The position numbers and the translations under genes are program-made. A stretch of DNA of 64,000 nucleotides from contig NW_019091402.1 of NCBI RefSeq assembly GCF_001949145.1, forward strand, positions 1,126,743 to 1,190,742. The letters are read 5' to 3'. Of the stretch, positions 24,901-33,400 are shown piece by piece. Under the pieces are notes generated by a model, which saw nothing but the letters and a program-made list of their open reading frames with translations, did not search any database and was not told where the DNA came from. The number at the start of each line of letters is the position of its first letter. Within the stretch, counting starts at the first letter, position 1. The stretch comes from Acanthaster planci. Taxonomy: Eukaryota; Echinodermata; Asteroidea; Valvatida; Acanthasteridae.

Positions 24901-26322
24901 AGCCTACTATACCAGATCTTTCAATATCCACTCGGTTTGGGACATTTGGTAGGACTTAGGAAGATGTACGAGCTTGGCCCGTCACCATGGTTACCCTTGA
25001 AAGTTGAAGCATGAGGAATGTGGCATTGGTTTCCTGTACAACGGAGTATCTTTCAGGATTTGAGAGTTCCCATATCTAATTAAATGCCATTTCCCACACT
25101 CTTAATACATGTACTATGAAATCTCTAAAAGTGTACAGATAGATGATATGAACAAAAATACATGTAAAAAATTTAAAAGTCTTTTTTGATGCGATAAATG
25201 GAGCCATGTTTGCGCAGGAACACAACCTGTAATGTTCAGACAAATGGAAAATCGAACAAAGTAGCAAGCAGTAGGGTCAAAAGTTCTGCATTCGGAAATC
25301 TTCCTAACTAAAACGAATATGGATATTAAACAATAGGCCTTCATAAAAATTTATTAATTTATCTCACAGGACAATTCAACCTAGTCAGAGTGACAAGGTT
25401 TCTAGAAATGGCTTTTTAAAAAAACTTGAACAAGGTTGGGGAAATAGGTCTCTACTCACCTGATCTTGTACAAATGTAAAAAAAATGCCAACTGTCGAGT
25501 CAAACTACATGTAGGTTCAACTAGCCTCCATCAAAGTCAAATGAATCTAGAACACAAGGGCATTCTAAGAAAGATCTACAGACAAGGGCTGTGCAAGTCA
25601 TTACACCACAGAGTAAATTATGTTAGTCAACGGGTCATCAAAACATGGAATAGCCCACCTGACAGTGCAGTATATGCCAAATCTATCAATAATTGGACTG
25701 CTTCATGATGGGTTCAGCCATAGCCTATCACTTTTGCCCATCAACCCTTAAGTAGAAAGTATAAACACATGTATCTTTGTTCCATTTTTCCATATATGTT
25801 CAAAAGGATCTATCTGGGCATAAAATCTAGCAACATATTGTGTAAAGTATCCATCTTGGCTCCAGAAAAACGGTCATACTCAAAGCAATAAGCCACTATA
25901 AAGTTACCACTGCACAAGAAGATCTCCAAATATGAGCTTTCCAGAGCGGACACCTTCGGCAACATTCATGACATGGCCGCTGTAGAAGCTATAGACAAAA
26001 ATAAATGGAAGCAGCTGATGTTAAAGTCTAGTCAGTAAGTGAAGTGTCATGACTGAGATCATAATAAATATGTAGGCCTAGGCCTAATGCAAGCCAAGCA
26101 ACAATGGTCACTGATCTATCTTTTGATAAAGCTGCCTGAACGAAAAGCTTACTGAGCCACCTTCGGGCCCGGCAGATGCCGATATTTGTTGTAAACTCTG
26201 TACATATACACCGTCCATGCGACCACGAACACGAGACAGGTGCCGAAGATGACGGCGACAGTCAGGCCCACGACACGTAGAATGTACGGTGCGCAAGCAG
26301 AGAGCAGCTGCAGAGCTGTCAT
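15838..26322 (-). CDS. CYP46A1: Cytochrome P450, CYP46A1-like (cholesterol 24-hydroxylase family)
   Basis: Twelve exons were found: 26322-26161, 24590-24516, 23918-23758, 23239-23101, 22822-22709, 21941-21710, 20593-20518, 19538-19454, 18418-18308, 17620-17532, 17005-16939 and 15981-15838. All borders are GT/AG and phases agree, giving 484 residues plus stop. Visible parts in order: N-terminal membrane helix, HLPGP hinge, C-helix segment GVWSIRR (W..xR), I-helix AGQETT, K-helix ETLR (ExxR), PDRF, heme loop FSLGPRMCIG with the Cys ligand, and the C-terminal beta sheet. The order and wording of whole segments (RGEEVPAD, VDDFVTFFVAGQET) match the CYP46A family, ER-bound monooxygenases that hydroxylate cholesterol; the exact substrate here is inferred. 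About 30-35 residues between LPGPK and EYGPIF are missing. Because the exons on either side are both in phase 0, one exon in the 1.6-kb intron should supply them, but I could not find it. Human CYP46A1 has 500 residues, so the full protein would be near normal length. Confidence 0.92.
15981..16939 (+). repeat. 21-base tandem array with assembly gap, in the last P450 intron
   Basis: A 21-base unit (acaacttcacataatggattg) is repeated about two times before the gap (16003-16042) and nine times after it (16391-16579). The unknown bases at 16043-16390 therefore probably hold more copies. The unit length is a multiple of three, so both strands stay open and give false repetitive reading frames (TTSHNGL on +, IHYVKLS on -). 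The rest of this intron shows nothing further. Confidence 0.95.
16043..16390. other. Assembly gap (348 N)
   Basis: Unknown bases only. The gap interrupts the 21-base tandem array, a typical place for short-read assembly to fail. Confidence 0.99.
16939..17005 (-). CDS. CYP46A1: CYP46A1-like exon: heme-binding loop
   Basis: 67 bases reading (H)ILFSFLPFSLGPRMCIGKNF and AM. FSLGPRMCIG fits FxxGxRxCxG with one change (Pro before Arg); the Cys is the axial heme ligand. Acceptor ctttctacag, donor ATG|gtaaga. Confidence 0.96.
17532..17620 (-). CDS. CYP46A1: CYP46A1-like exon: PDRF motif
   Basis: 89 bases reading ISIYAISRLEEHYTDALQYD and PDRFMHQDE, ending CA|gtgagt (phase 2). The PxRF segment that locks the K-helix pair is present as PDRF. 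Confidence 0.94.
17978..18203 (+). repeat. 34-base tandem array in a P450 intron
   Basis: Six near-identical copies of a 34-base unit (tacgtcaggtcaaatgagtc + cttactggcagatg) plus a partial seventh, starting at 17978 and ending 105 bases before the K-helix exon. Copies differ at only one or two bases, so the expansion is recent. Confidence 0.96.
18308..18418 (-). CDS. CYP46A1: CYP46A1-like exon: K helix with ExxR motif
   Basis: 37 codons, VLKETLRLYPPAGGTLRQTV then EEVYLNNVRIPAETSVL. ETLR is the invariant K-helix ExxR pair, followed by RLYPPAGGT. The donor chosen is CTG|gtacga, because the next exon then continues the family alignment. Confidence 0.94.
18793..18921. mobile_element. Short palindromic element, family with GCCATCTTG arms, copy 1
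   Basis: Arms tatagaggctttgagtggca and, at the right, a complement ending aaccctctata enclose about 60 bases. The same family occurs at 38760-38883 and, as one arm in reverse, at 60807-60872. Confidence 0.8.
19166..19416. mobile_element. Palindromic element (GGCC termini) in a P450 intron
   Basis: The left end GGCCGTTTTCCAATACTCAA is the near-exact reverse complement of the right end (to 19416); arms run about 42 bases through a shared CAGGCTT/AAGCCTG core. The element is flanked by CTA on both sides (19163-19165 and 19417-19419), a likely 3-base target duplication. No reading frame inside, so a non-autonomous DNA transposon. Confidence 0.8.
19454..19538 (-). CDS. CYP46A1: CYP46A1-like exon: J helix
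   Basis: 85 bases reading (R)LKNEVESVIGDKNDVAFEDL and then PKLEYMTA, equivalent to RLQAEVDEVIG...LGRLQYL in the human enzyme. The donor is GCA|gtacga. An inverted-repeat element ends only 37 bases inside the following intron. Confidence 0.93.
20518..20593 (-). CDS. CYP46A1: CYP46A1-like exon: I-helix threonine
   Basis: 76 bases (phase 1 in, phase 2 out) reading QETTANLLTSCFLELLGKQP and then EVLY. With the preceding exon it forms AGQETT, the oxygen-activating acid/Thr motif. The acceptor is gtcatag and the donor AG|gtgaat. Confidence 0.93.
21710..21941 (-). CDS. CYP46A1: CYP46A1-like exon: G helix to I helix
   Basis: 232 bases from a gtttacag acceptor to GCTG|gtacga. It carries RGEEVPADTLTYIINATGQL and DDFVTFFVAG, two of the most characteristic CYP46A stretches. 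The I-helix motif AGQETT is split across the next splice junction. Confidence 0.95.
22170..22429. mobile_element. Palindromic element (GGATATGGGT termini) in a P450 intron
   Basis: Left arm ggatatgggtcattcccgaa, continuing through attaggggtcc and tgtccctgttacatctgac, pairs with the right arm ending acccatatcc at 22429. The arms are about 70 bases and imperfect; there is no coding content. Confidence 0.8.
22709..22822 (-). CDS. CYP46A1: CYP46A1-like exon: E-F helix region
   Basis: 38 codons (VSFSCELDIMVDGLSPFTDA then VRVTLDALGSLNRAPWLE) between cctctcag and GAG|gtagca. Phase 0 at both ends. It continues the IAK|VSFSCE junction, which parallels AKAAFGMET in the human enzyme. Confidence 0.88.
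22976..23037 (+). repeat. tRNA-derived SINE fragment
   Basis: A tRNA-like stretch with a box A-like ggttggtgtagtggc and a box B-like ggtcgattccc at the spacing expected of a tRNA head. It sits just past a P450 exon in the intron. No acceptor-stem pairing or anticodon stem is convincing, so it is not called a tRNA gene. Confidence 0.5.
23101..23239 (-). CDS. CYP46A1: CYP46A1-like exon: D-E helix region
   Basis: 139 bases, starting one base into a codon and ending AAG|gtagcc in phase 0. It reads YLKQSMSQFNRSSDLMIKRL and on to DELNKVTLDVIAK, matching the human stretch ending in MDILAKAAFG. A second GT site 42 bases further on would add residues with no family match. Confidence 0.88.
23758..23918 (-). 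CDS. CYP46A1: CYP46A1-like exon: B-C helix region
   Basis: 161 bases between a ctggctag acceptor and a GAG|gtgagt donor (phase 2). It contains GERFMGTGLVSERDHGVWSI followed by RRAIIDPAF. The W and the R two residues after the following Ile occupy the C-helix heme-propionate position. Confidence 0.92.
24516..24590 (-). CDS. CYP46A1: CYP46A1-like exon: EYGPIF strand segment
   Basis: 25 codons reading EYGPIFVLFFFTRVLVVVCS and then PEGVK, between ggtgtcag and AAG|gtagca. It corresponds to the first beta sheet of the P450 fold (YGPVVRV...SPESVK in the human protein). Phase 0 at both ends. Confidence 0.9.
24600..26160. other. First P450 intron(s): missing exon and LINE remnant
   Basis: Between LPGPK and EYGPIF there should be one phase-0 exon of roughly 90-105 bases. 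I read all minus-strand frames here and saw no segment resembling the expected SFxxGHLP...EW. A + strand LINE-like reading frame lies at 25560-25708. The reading frame on the + strand at 24618-24884 is open but matches nothing I recognise. Confidence 0.6.
25560..25708 (+). pseudogene. Non-LTR retrotransposon ORF2 C-terminal remnant
   Basis: The translation contains YVSQRVIKTWNSPPDSAVYA followed by KSINNW, the very common C-terminal signature of LINE polymerases (FSxRVVxxWNxLPxxVVxAxSVNxFK). Stops and a lost end show it is dead. It lies antisense to the P450 gene, inside its first intron. A possible further remnant (AIDKNKWKQL) lies at 25975-26037. Confidence 0.65.
26161..26322 (-). CDS. CYP46A1: CYP46A1-like exon: start, membrane anchor and proline hinge
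   Basis: 54 codons from ATG at 26322. Residues 13-40 form a hydrophobic helix (GLTVAVIFGTCLVFVVAW), the ER anchor. Residues 49-54 are HLPGPK, the proline hinge of microsomal P450s. The donor is AAG|gtggct, phase 0, a fairly weak site; reading on reaches an in-frame stop four codons later, which supports a splice here. Confidence 0.85.
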
Positions 26323-27768
26323 CTTGATCGAGAGAAAGCTTCAAGAAATTCGGCAGTTCAGCTGAAAAAGGGTGTGTCTCGGGAGGCTCTGTCAGTGTCA
26401 GTAATTGCAGAATACCCCGCCAACTCTAAAAAACGACCCTGGAATGACTGGTTACTGGGAAGAAGGTGAAAATCCCATGAGAAGAGTGTGACACTTTGAC
26501 CTGTACCTGGCTACATAACAAGTGTCACTGCATACGAGACCCGTCCTGTGTTGACTGGCCTGTTATCAGTATCTTATTCGTTCTTGACGTCATCACAATT
26601 AATTTGGCCTTGTAGACGTGGACCCGTTTCATTTCGATCGGGGGGGGGCTTCTTTCAGAAACCTGTACAAATAAAGGTGCAGGAGGGATATCTGCATTAC
26701 TTTTGTTCGACTTAAAATTTGCCACCTTCAACCAGGGAGGAAGGAACATACAACTTATCATCAGATGTGGAAAACCCCGATCTGTGGGAATATAAATCAA
26801 ATTATAAATCTGTCAAATCATAATTTGCCAGAAGTGTGATGTCCACAGGTGGAAAATAAAGTTTGAAGTATGAACTCAAACTTTTGTGAAGTACACTGTA
26901 CTGTACTTTTTTCTCAACTCTTCCATCGAAAGTTTTCCTCCATACATTGAGCTACTCTGGCTATGTATTCGGCAATCGACTGGAGTGAGCTCAAACATTC
27001 GCCAAGAAAATCTGTTTTTCCTATGGAACCGCAGGCTGCAAGTGGTCTAAGACTACAAAACCATTGTTAAATTTTTGAAGCACCTGTCCATCTGCCCAAG
27101 GAAAGATCGGAGTGATTTCTATCAATCTGAACACAACCCAGAACAATACAAGGATTAAATATAGTCTCTGTCCTAGTCTGAACTTATAATTTCTTTTGCA
27201 CGCCCATCAAAACCAAGGTTGCGTAACTCCAATCCTTTTCAACTTTGGGCTCAAGCAAGTTTTGTAGGGAAATCGTACAGACGAGATCTTTGGTCAATCA
27301 TCCTTTTCTCTTCCCAACGGGAGAAAGGGGGATTTCATTCATGCAACAGACTTCGTGTGATCATTGAAACTTATTTTTGTGTTAATGAATACAAATTTAT
27401 TTTTAAATCTTTGTACAATCGATTTGTGTTAATGCAAGCCTTCGAAATGCACCTTTGTTGCTCAGTTAACCTTGCATTCAGCTTTTGTTTTACTCTTTCA
27501 AAGGGTATTTTGCGGCCTTTTTGGTTTTGGTGCTTATAAGTATTTCCATATTCATTCCATATCCACGAGTAAAACTGTGATACCAACCCGGGAAGAAGCC
27601 TAAATGTTACACTGGTTTGTACACAAAAAAGGGTCGTGTATTTTTTATATGAATTTCGCTGGATTAAATTTTTCTTTTTTGCTGATTTATTGCTGTTTCA
27701 TGCGCATAGCAATGAGTGAGCACCAATGTTTTTCTCAGAAATACTTTCAGTAGAAAAACCAATATAAT

Positions 27769-27913
27769 GAACTATTGGGTAACGAAGTGTGACGTCACAG
27801 TGAACCAGAAAGTGCAGTGCAAACGAATGGAGGACGCGCACGTGTTGGTTCACGAGCATGGTTCTCGCGCTAATGCCTTTTACACACTAATTGTGCGCGT
27901 GACGTATTCACTT
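27769..27913 (+). repeat. ~145-base dispersed repeat, copy 1
   Basis: Contains gtgacgtcacagtgaaccag, then gcagtgcaaacgaatggagg and ttttacacactaattgtgcg. The same sequence occurs reversed at 28028+20000 (48028-48170). GC-rich, with a TGACGTCA site in this copy. Confidence 0.8.
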
Positions 27914-28724
27914 ATATTCTTCCCTGGATGACATCACAGCAACAGCGCCAACAGTTGTCCAGGAAAGCATGGATAATTTTGAGTGTTTCAAAAAAAAGTG
28001 CACCTTTCAGAGCATTTAACCAAATGGGAACGTAAAAGAGTGTTTATACAATGAAAAGTACACAGTTGCAGAAATGTTGTCTCTGAGAGCCTTCATTGCA
28101 GCTGCCCTTTATAAGGAACAGAAATTCAGAGAGTTCAAGTTTGTTTCAATTACAGAAGAAATTAGACAAAATATTGCTGTAAAAAAGATAGCCTTCAGTT
28201 TGCTACAAAATATTAGTGCATCTTCAGCTGTGCACCATTAATTTTATTTTTAACACAAAGCTGGCTGAACTTCTACATTCCTAATCGTTAAAAATTATAA
28301 ATTCAAAATTCATATATGATAAATTCAAGGAAACAATTTATTACTCTGTGTGCTTTTGAAATTAATTGCTTTGATATGCACAGTGCGGTCATTTAACTGT
28401 ACATGCACACAACAATTAAAACACGTCATGGGTTATGCCAGATACGGGCGCAACAGCAGTCTTTTCAGCATGGCAATGAGGTAACCAGGGGAGCATCTCA
28501 CAATTTGGAATGGTTGGAATGTTCCATGCGGAATGCAGTGATCTCATCAAGGAGTAGACAGCTGCTCCATTGGAAACACTGCCTCAGTATTCTGGGCACA
28601 AAGCAGACCGTTCCTGCTGAAATGCGAACGTTCCAAGTGGAAAAGGTCTCATGGAACCCAAACATTTTGGACTTTTGCGACATGTTCAAGGGACATACAA
28701 GCAAACATCAAATTGGCTTGAAGA

Positions 28725-28976
28725 CAGGGGCATAGCAACCGGGGAGGGAGTGGCACCCCCCCCTCAATAATTAATTCCAGTCATGCAGAGCTTCGGTTGG
28801 CAAATGAATAAAAATAAGTATAAGTAAACGATATACATTGGCCATTGGCATTTCCCCTGAAGCATAAAATGTAGCGTGCCACGGTTCACGCAAGGTTGGT
28901 GAACAAGTTATATGTTTTTGGCAAATTGACTCTGGCACGCCCCCCCCAAAAGAAGATGCCTTGGCTACGCCCCTGC
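28725..28976. mobile_element. Inverted-repeat element with CAGGGGC(A/G)TAGC termini
   Basis: The left end caggggcatagcaaccgggg and the right end ccttggctacgcccctg, with G-rich then C-rich subterminal runs. This CAGGGGCGTAGC end is widespread in animal hAT-like short elements. A lone related end (cagtggcgtacactaggg) is at 49569. Confidence 0.7.
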
Positions 28977-29173
28977 TTGTAGACAAAGCTACTGCAGTGG
29001 CACCGCACTCATGCGCACATTCTTCAGCTTAATGCGCGCCTGCATTTGGCAAATCACAACACCCTATTGGTCCCAGAGTCATGTAACACACGCGTACTAC
29101 CTGTCAATGAGTGGTGTGTCACTGCAGTGAATGGCTTCTAATTCTGGTTGTCCTATTAAACTACTTTACACGT

Positions 29174-29354
29174 CAATACGGGCGATTCACAATAGTGCGC
29201 CTCCAAGAGTTTGCAACGCATTGGCCAATCACAACACACCAAATTTCTCGGCTATTTCCAACCGTGCACTGGGTCAACAACAGATTTGGCACACTGTGAT
29301 TGGCCAACGCGTTGCAAACTCTTGGAGGCACACTACTGTGAAACGCCCGTATTG
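29174..29354. mobile_element. Palindromic MITE, CAATACGGGCG family, full copy
   Basis: Ends caatacgggcg / cgcccgtattg with about 60-base arms containing cgcctccaagagtttgcaac and ttggccaatcaca. 181 bases in all. Relatives are at 45612-45770, 58993-59094 and 60717-60791. Confidence 0.9.
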
Positions 29355-30253
29355 TGGGCGACTGGTCACATTGTATACAACTCCTAGGTGAAGATTCCTA
29401 GATCCACAAACCTATGAATCTGCACCCCTCATTTTTCCAAAACTCCAAATCACTTGTAACATGTTTGTAATGTTGTCCCTTACCATTTTAAGTTTAAATG
29501 CAGGACTGTCGATACATACAGTACAACAGGTGTATTCCATCACCAGTTAGACATTATCTCATGAAAGAGCAAGTGAGCATCTACAAAAGGACGAAGCGAT
29601 AATACTGTGAAATCACCTGCAAGACCCAAGTCCCAATCAAGAAATCTGGGTACGATTATGTATCACGCAAATAATGTTTCGGAAAAGCAATAGAGAGAAT
29701 AACTTCTTGAAGTGATGACATACAGACGTGGGCGGAGATTTTTTGTCACGATGGGGGAATGACATGGCAGCCTCCGTCTGGGTCAGATCGAGACGCCAGC
29801 AAGAGCAGAGTCGGTGGTGCAGGTTACGGGTTCGCATAGTCAGCGGCTTGAAAAGTGGGGCAATGTTTCCACCAACGTCAAAAAGTGGGGGGGAGGGGGT
29901 GAATCCCCCCTTACCCTAGGGATCTCCACCCATGTGTATACAATGTCCTCTACCACGAGATGAAGCCAAGTGGATTTGAAAATTTAATCTGCAATCCAAT
30001 GAAATCATTCTTTCTATTGCATAACTGTGAAACCTTCAAGATGTTTCTTTATCTAATGCTAAGGTACATAGAAATGCTTTTCCTGCACAGTCCGGCATAT
30101 AATTGCAGCTAAGAGTTGTCGCATTCCGAGCCAGTTCCCCATTTTAATAGTTCTTGGGCATCTACCAAATAGCTTTTATCGTTTGATATCATGCTCGATT
30201 CTCTGGGACCAGAGGCCTGGCTTTGAACCACTTAGTTGAGGATCGGCTACCGA

Positions 30254-30259
30254 TTTAAT
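30254..30259 (-). terminator. Possible MCPH1 poly(A) signal
   Basis: ATTAAA on the minus strand, about 150 bases past the MCPH1 stop. It is a common variant signal, but any AT-rich stretch can hold one, so this is a weak call. Confidence 0.3.
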
Positions 30260-30410
30260 TAACTAACAAGGTGGTGATGTTATGCTCAATGCCTCTGCAG
30301 TATCCGATTTTGATCAACCGTTTTCTCGCGTCTCTGTACAGCGGGGCCGGGAATCCTTGGGAAAACCAGGTCCAGTCATAGAGCTGAAGTTGAACTGAAG
30401 TTGGAATCCA

Positions 30411-30460
30411 TCAGAGCAAGTAACTGTCCACGGGAAGTACTTCATGTTGAGAAATGCAAT
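30411..30460 (-). CDS. MCPH1: MCPH1 final coding exon
   Basis: 50 bases, (D)[15 protein letters not shown] and TGA at 30411, from a gtttttag acceptor. Parallels LDSITQHKVCASENYLLPQ at the human C terminus. Confidence 0.9.
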
Positions 30461-33400
30461 CTAAAAACAAAAGAATAACAAAGGGAACAAACAGAAGTAA
30501 ACAAAGGGAAACAGTTCTAGCTTTGAAATGGAACATACGCGGTACAGCGTACAGTTAAACCTTGGAAATGAGTGATCCTTTGGACTTTGCAGATTACCTT
30601 GTTATAACACGAACCGTGTATTACCAGGAATGAAAACAATGAAGAACAGAGGATTGGGACCTTCAAATTTCCATGCTATGAGCAGAGTCCTGTATTAACA
30701 CTGCTCTTCCGAGGTTTGGCTGTATGCAGGAGAATCCCGAAAAATTCAGTATTTCGTTCGGTATTCTGTGATGGCCTTTGACTGGAATCAGCAGGACTCG
30801 GGACTTGGAAATGGAGGACTCAACTACAAAATTGTAATCAAGTTTTCAACTACAACACTGGTGAGGAATGCTTCTCAGTCAGAACACTATGCATTCCCTG
30901 CGGGAATTGGCTGTCTTCCCATTGGGAACAAGATCTGCCTAAGTGACCATGCACGCACATTGTCCGCTGTTCTCAATAGACCTAAAACATGATGACGTCA
31001 CACTTTGTTTACAAGTGCGCTATGGAGACTTGGTGGATCGCATCCCGCCTTACTGCCACAGGAAGGCGACATTCGTAAACAAAGCATGACGTCATCACGC
31101 TAAAGGTCTTTTGGGAGCGTACATCATTCTCAGTAGGAAAAGCCAAGTGTTCCTGATTGGAGCAAGGGTTGTTATTATTAACCACTTTGTGCCGGGGTTA
31201 GTTATCAATGTTGATGATGCTGGGCCTCACAAATGCCCAGGGCATTGTAGCTCACAAGTCTGAAGAAACCCGTAGAGAAGTGGTTATAGTTTTAGTCATG
31301 GGAGGAACCGCAAAATCAGGTAGGGACTGAAAACTCAATTCATATGTGGATTGGGCCGGGATTCAAACCCGGACAGCAGAGGTAGAAGGCGAGGAAAGAA
31401 CCGCTAGACGCCAACCTGACTCCCAACAAGACTAACAAGGGTTGCTCTTGTTGGGACTTTCTTCAGCATTCTGACTTCTTTTTTTTTTGAGACACTCCCT
31501 CAGTCAGATCCTCATACCCACCTAGGAGCCACTTCTCTGAGACGGCTGGTGCCCCGGTCTGGTTCCGGCCTCCACCGATGCACAGACTAGCCTGGCCGGC
31601 GCAGCTGCACGTCCGCCCGCCGCAGAGGTGGACGAGCTCCGCGAGGCTAGTTTTGGGTGGGCTGGTGCCCTCATGGACAAAGATGGGCCCGAGGGACGAG
31701 AGGAGATCTTGCTGGTAGGACTTGCCGGCCTTGGATCGCTCCAGTCTTGCCATCTGAAAGATTATATTTCAGAATAGGGAAAATATGGGTGATCCACAAT
31801 ACAGGGTGCCTCAAAGGGGGTTGACGCAGTGCGACCACTTTACCCAATGCATTGTGGGAAAGATCAACCTACAGTGTATTTTCCTCGCCAGTGGCTACAA
31901 ATGAATTATTTCTGATGTTTGAGTAAAAAGATCCATAAATGCTTTTCAGTATCACTTTTAATTAAGCACAGAAATTGGTCTGGTATCACAATTGTACATT
32001 CAAGTCATGCAAATTTCAATGTTTCTTGAAATCCACTGAACTTCACATCAAGTTTAATTTGGCCTTTGTAACGTGACCTTTGAGTCTATCAATGACCCCT
32101 GACCTTTGCTGCAGGAAAAGCACCCTGGATTTCATAGGGCTCCTCTGGTAGCCATTTTTCGGCTTCTAGTGACTTCAAGACCTGCAAAGCAAAATAAATT
32201 AAACGGATTACAAAAGGAACCAAGGCATCTTTGTGACTGACTTCAATGTCCTGAGGGAAAGACATAAAATCTGCCATGGCAGTGGTTAAAAAAATCTTAA
32301 AATTTTCTGTGCACAAATCAGTGCAACATTGAGATTCAGTGCCTTGGATGACATCATAGGTCTGCTCATGAATATGCAAATAGGCATTAGCATAAAAACT
32401 AAAAAAAAACCATCAAATTATGGGTTAAAATTGCAAAACAAAACTTTAAAATCAGGTTAATTGAAACCCAAAGATGCAATTTCAAGAGTTTTAGTAAAAT
32501 TTATAAAAATATTTCTATTTCCTGGTTCCTTTAAGTTCAAAGTGGTTGCTATGACTTGTAACTCAATATATTGGGTGTTTGGCCCTTCACTGATGTAGAA
32601 ATTCACAAGCCTACTTGGTCGCCATTTGAACCAACAACCTCCTGCTTAACTGTGCCAACGTCTTATCGCTCCACCATCGAGCTTGCAGGGGTCGACTAGT
32701 CAGTCAGAAATGAATGGGCGCAGGGTACCGCACCAACGCATACCTACTTTTGATGAAACCTGTTAAGAGAAACCACCCTTGGTTTTGTAAACCCACCCAC
32801 TCCGTGGAAAGCAGCCAGCAGCCACTAGCGATGCCCCGCAGCAAGTTCAACGTCCGTCGGCTCTCGCCACAGACGACGTGGGTGGTCACCTTGGAGACTG
32901 TGTCTTCTACGGCAAAACCTCTCAGCCTTTTGACGACCGCGGCAATGAGGTCTTGGTCTCTACATGGCAAAGGAATTACACGAGGCTGATTTATTTTTTG
33001 ACCGAACACACTAGAGTGCACTAAATTTAAGCAGATGGAAAGGATTTCGTCTGCTGAGTGAATGCAGCAAAATTGGCCATTGCTTGACAATGCAGTTAGT
33101 GTTTCCTGTCGTTATGCCGATGTCAGCAATGCCACCGAACAGACCGATGCAGTAAGTCCTACCCCTTGACGGTTTAACTCATCAAGGATATGATCAAGCT
33201 TACAATGCGCCTGGCTGTGGAACACAGTGCAGCAATGCAGAAGTGCACCAATGCAATGAGTAATGCCACCCCCAAGCAAAAGGTCCGAGAGAGAGAAAAC
33301 GTCTCTGTTCGACACAATCTCACCTCGAGATTCGTCAAATACGCATGACGCCGAGGTAAAGTCACTGGTGCCCAGGCAATGAGAAACCCAATTTTGTTAA

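Larger units (their letters stand above)
26323..30253. other. Intergenic DNA between MCPH1 and the P450 gene
   Basis: Holds the P450 promoter side (26323 upward) and the MCPH1 downstream side. Apart from the mobile elements listed, only short frames are present. An open frame at 28403-28735 (+) has balanced composition but no recognisable match. Confidence 0.5.

Noticed and set aside
28403-28735. 110-codon plus-strand frame in the MCPH1-P450 intergenic region
   Set aside because: Composition is protein-like, but there is no recognisable domain and no partner exon.
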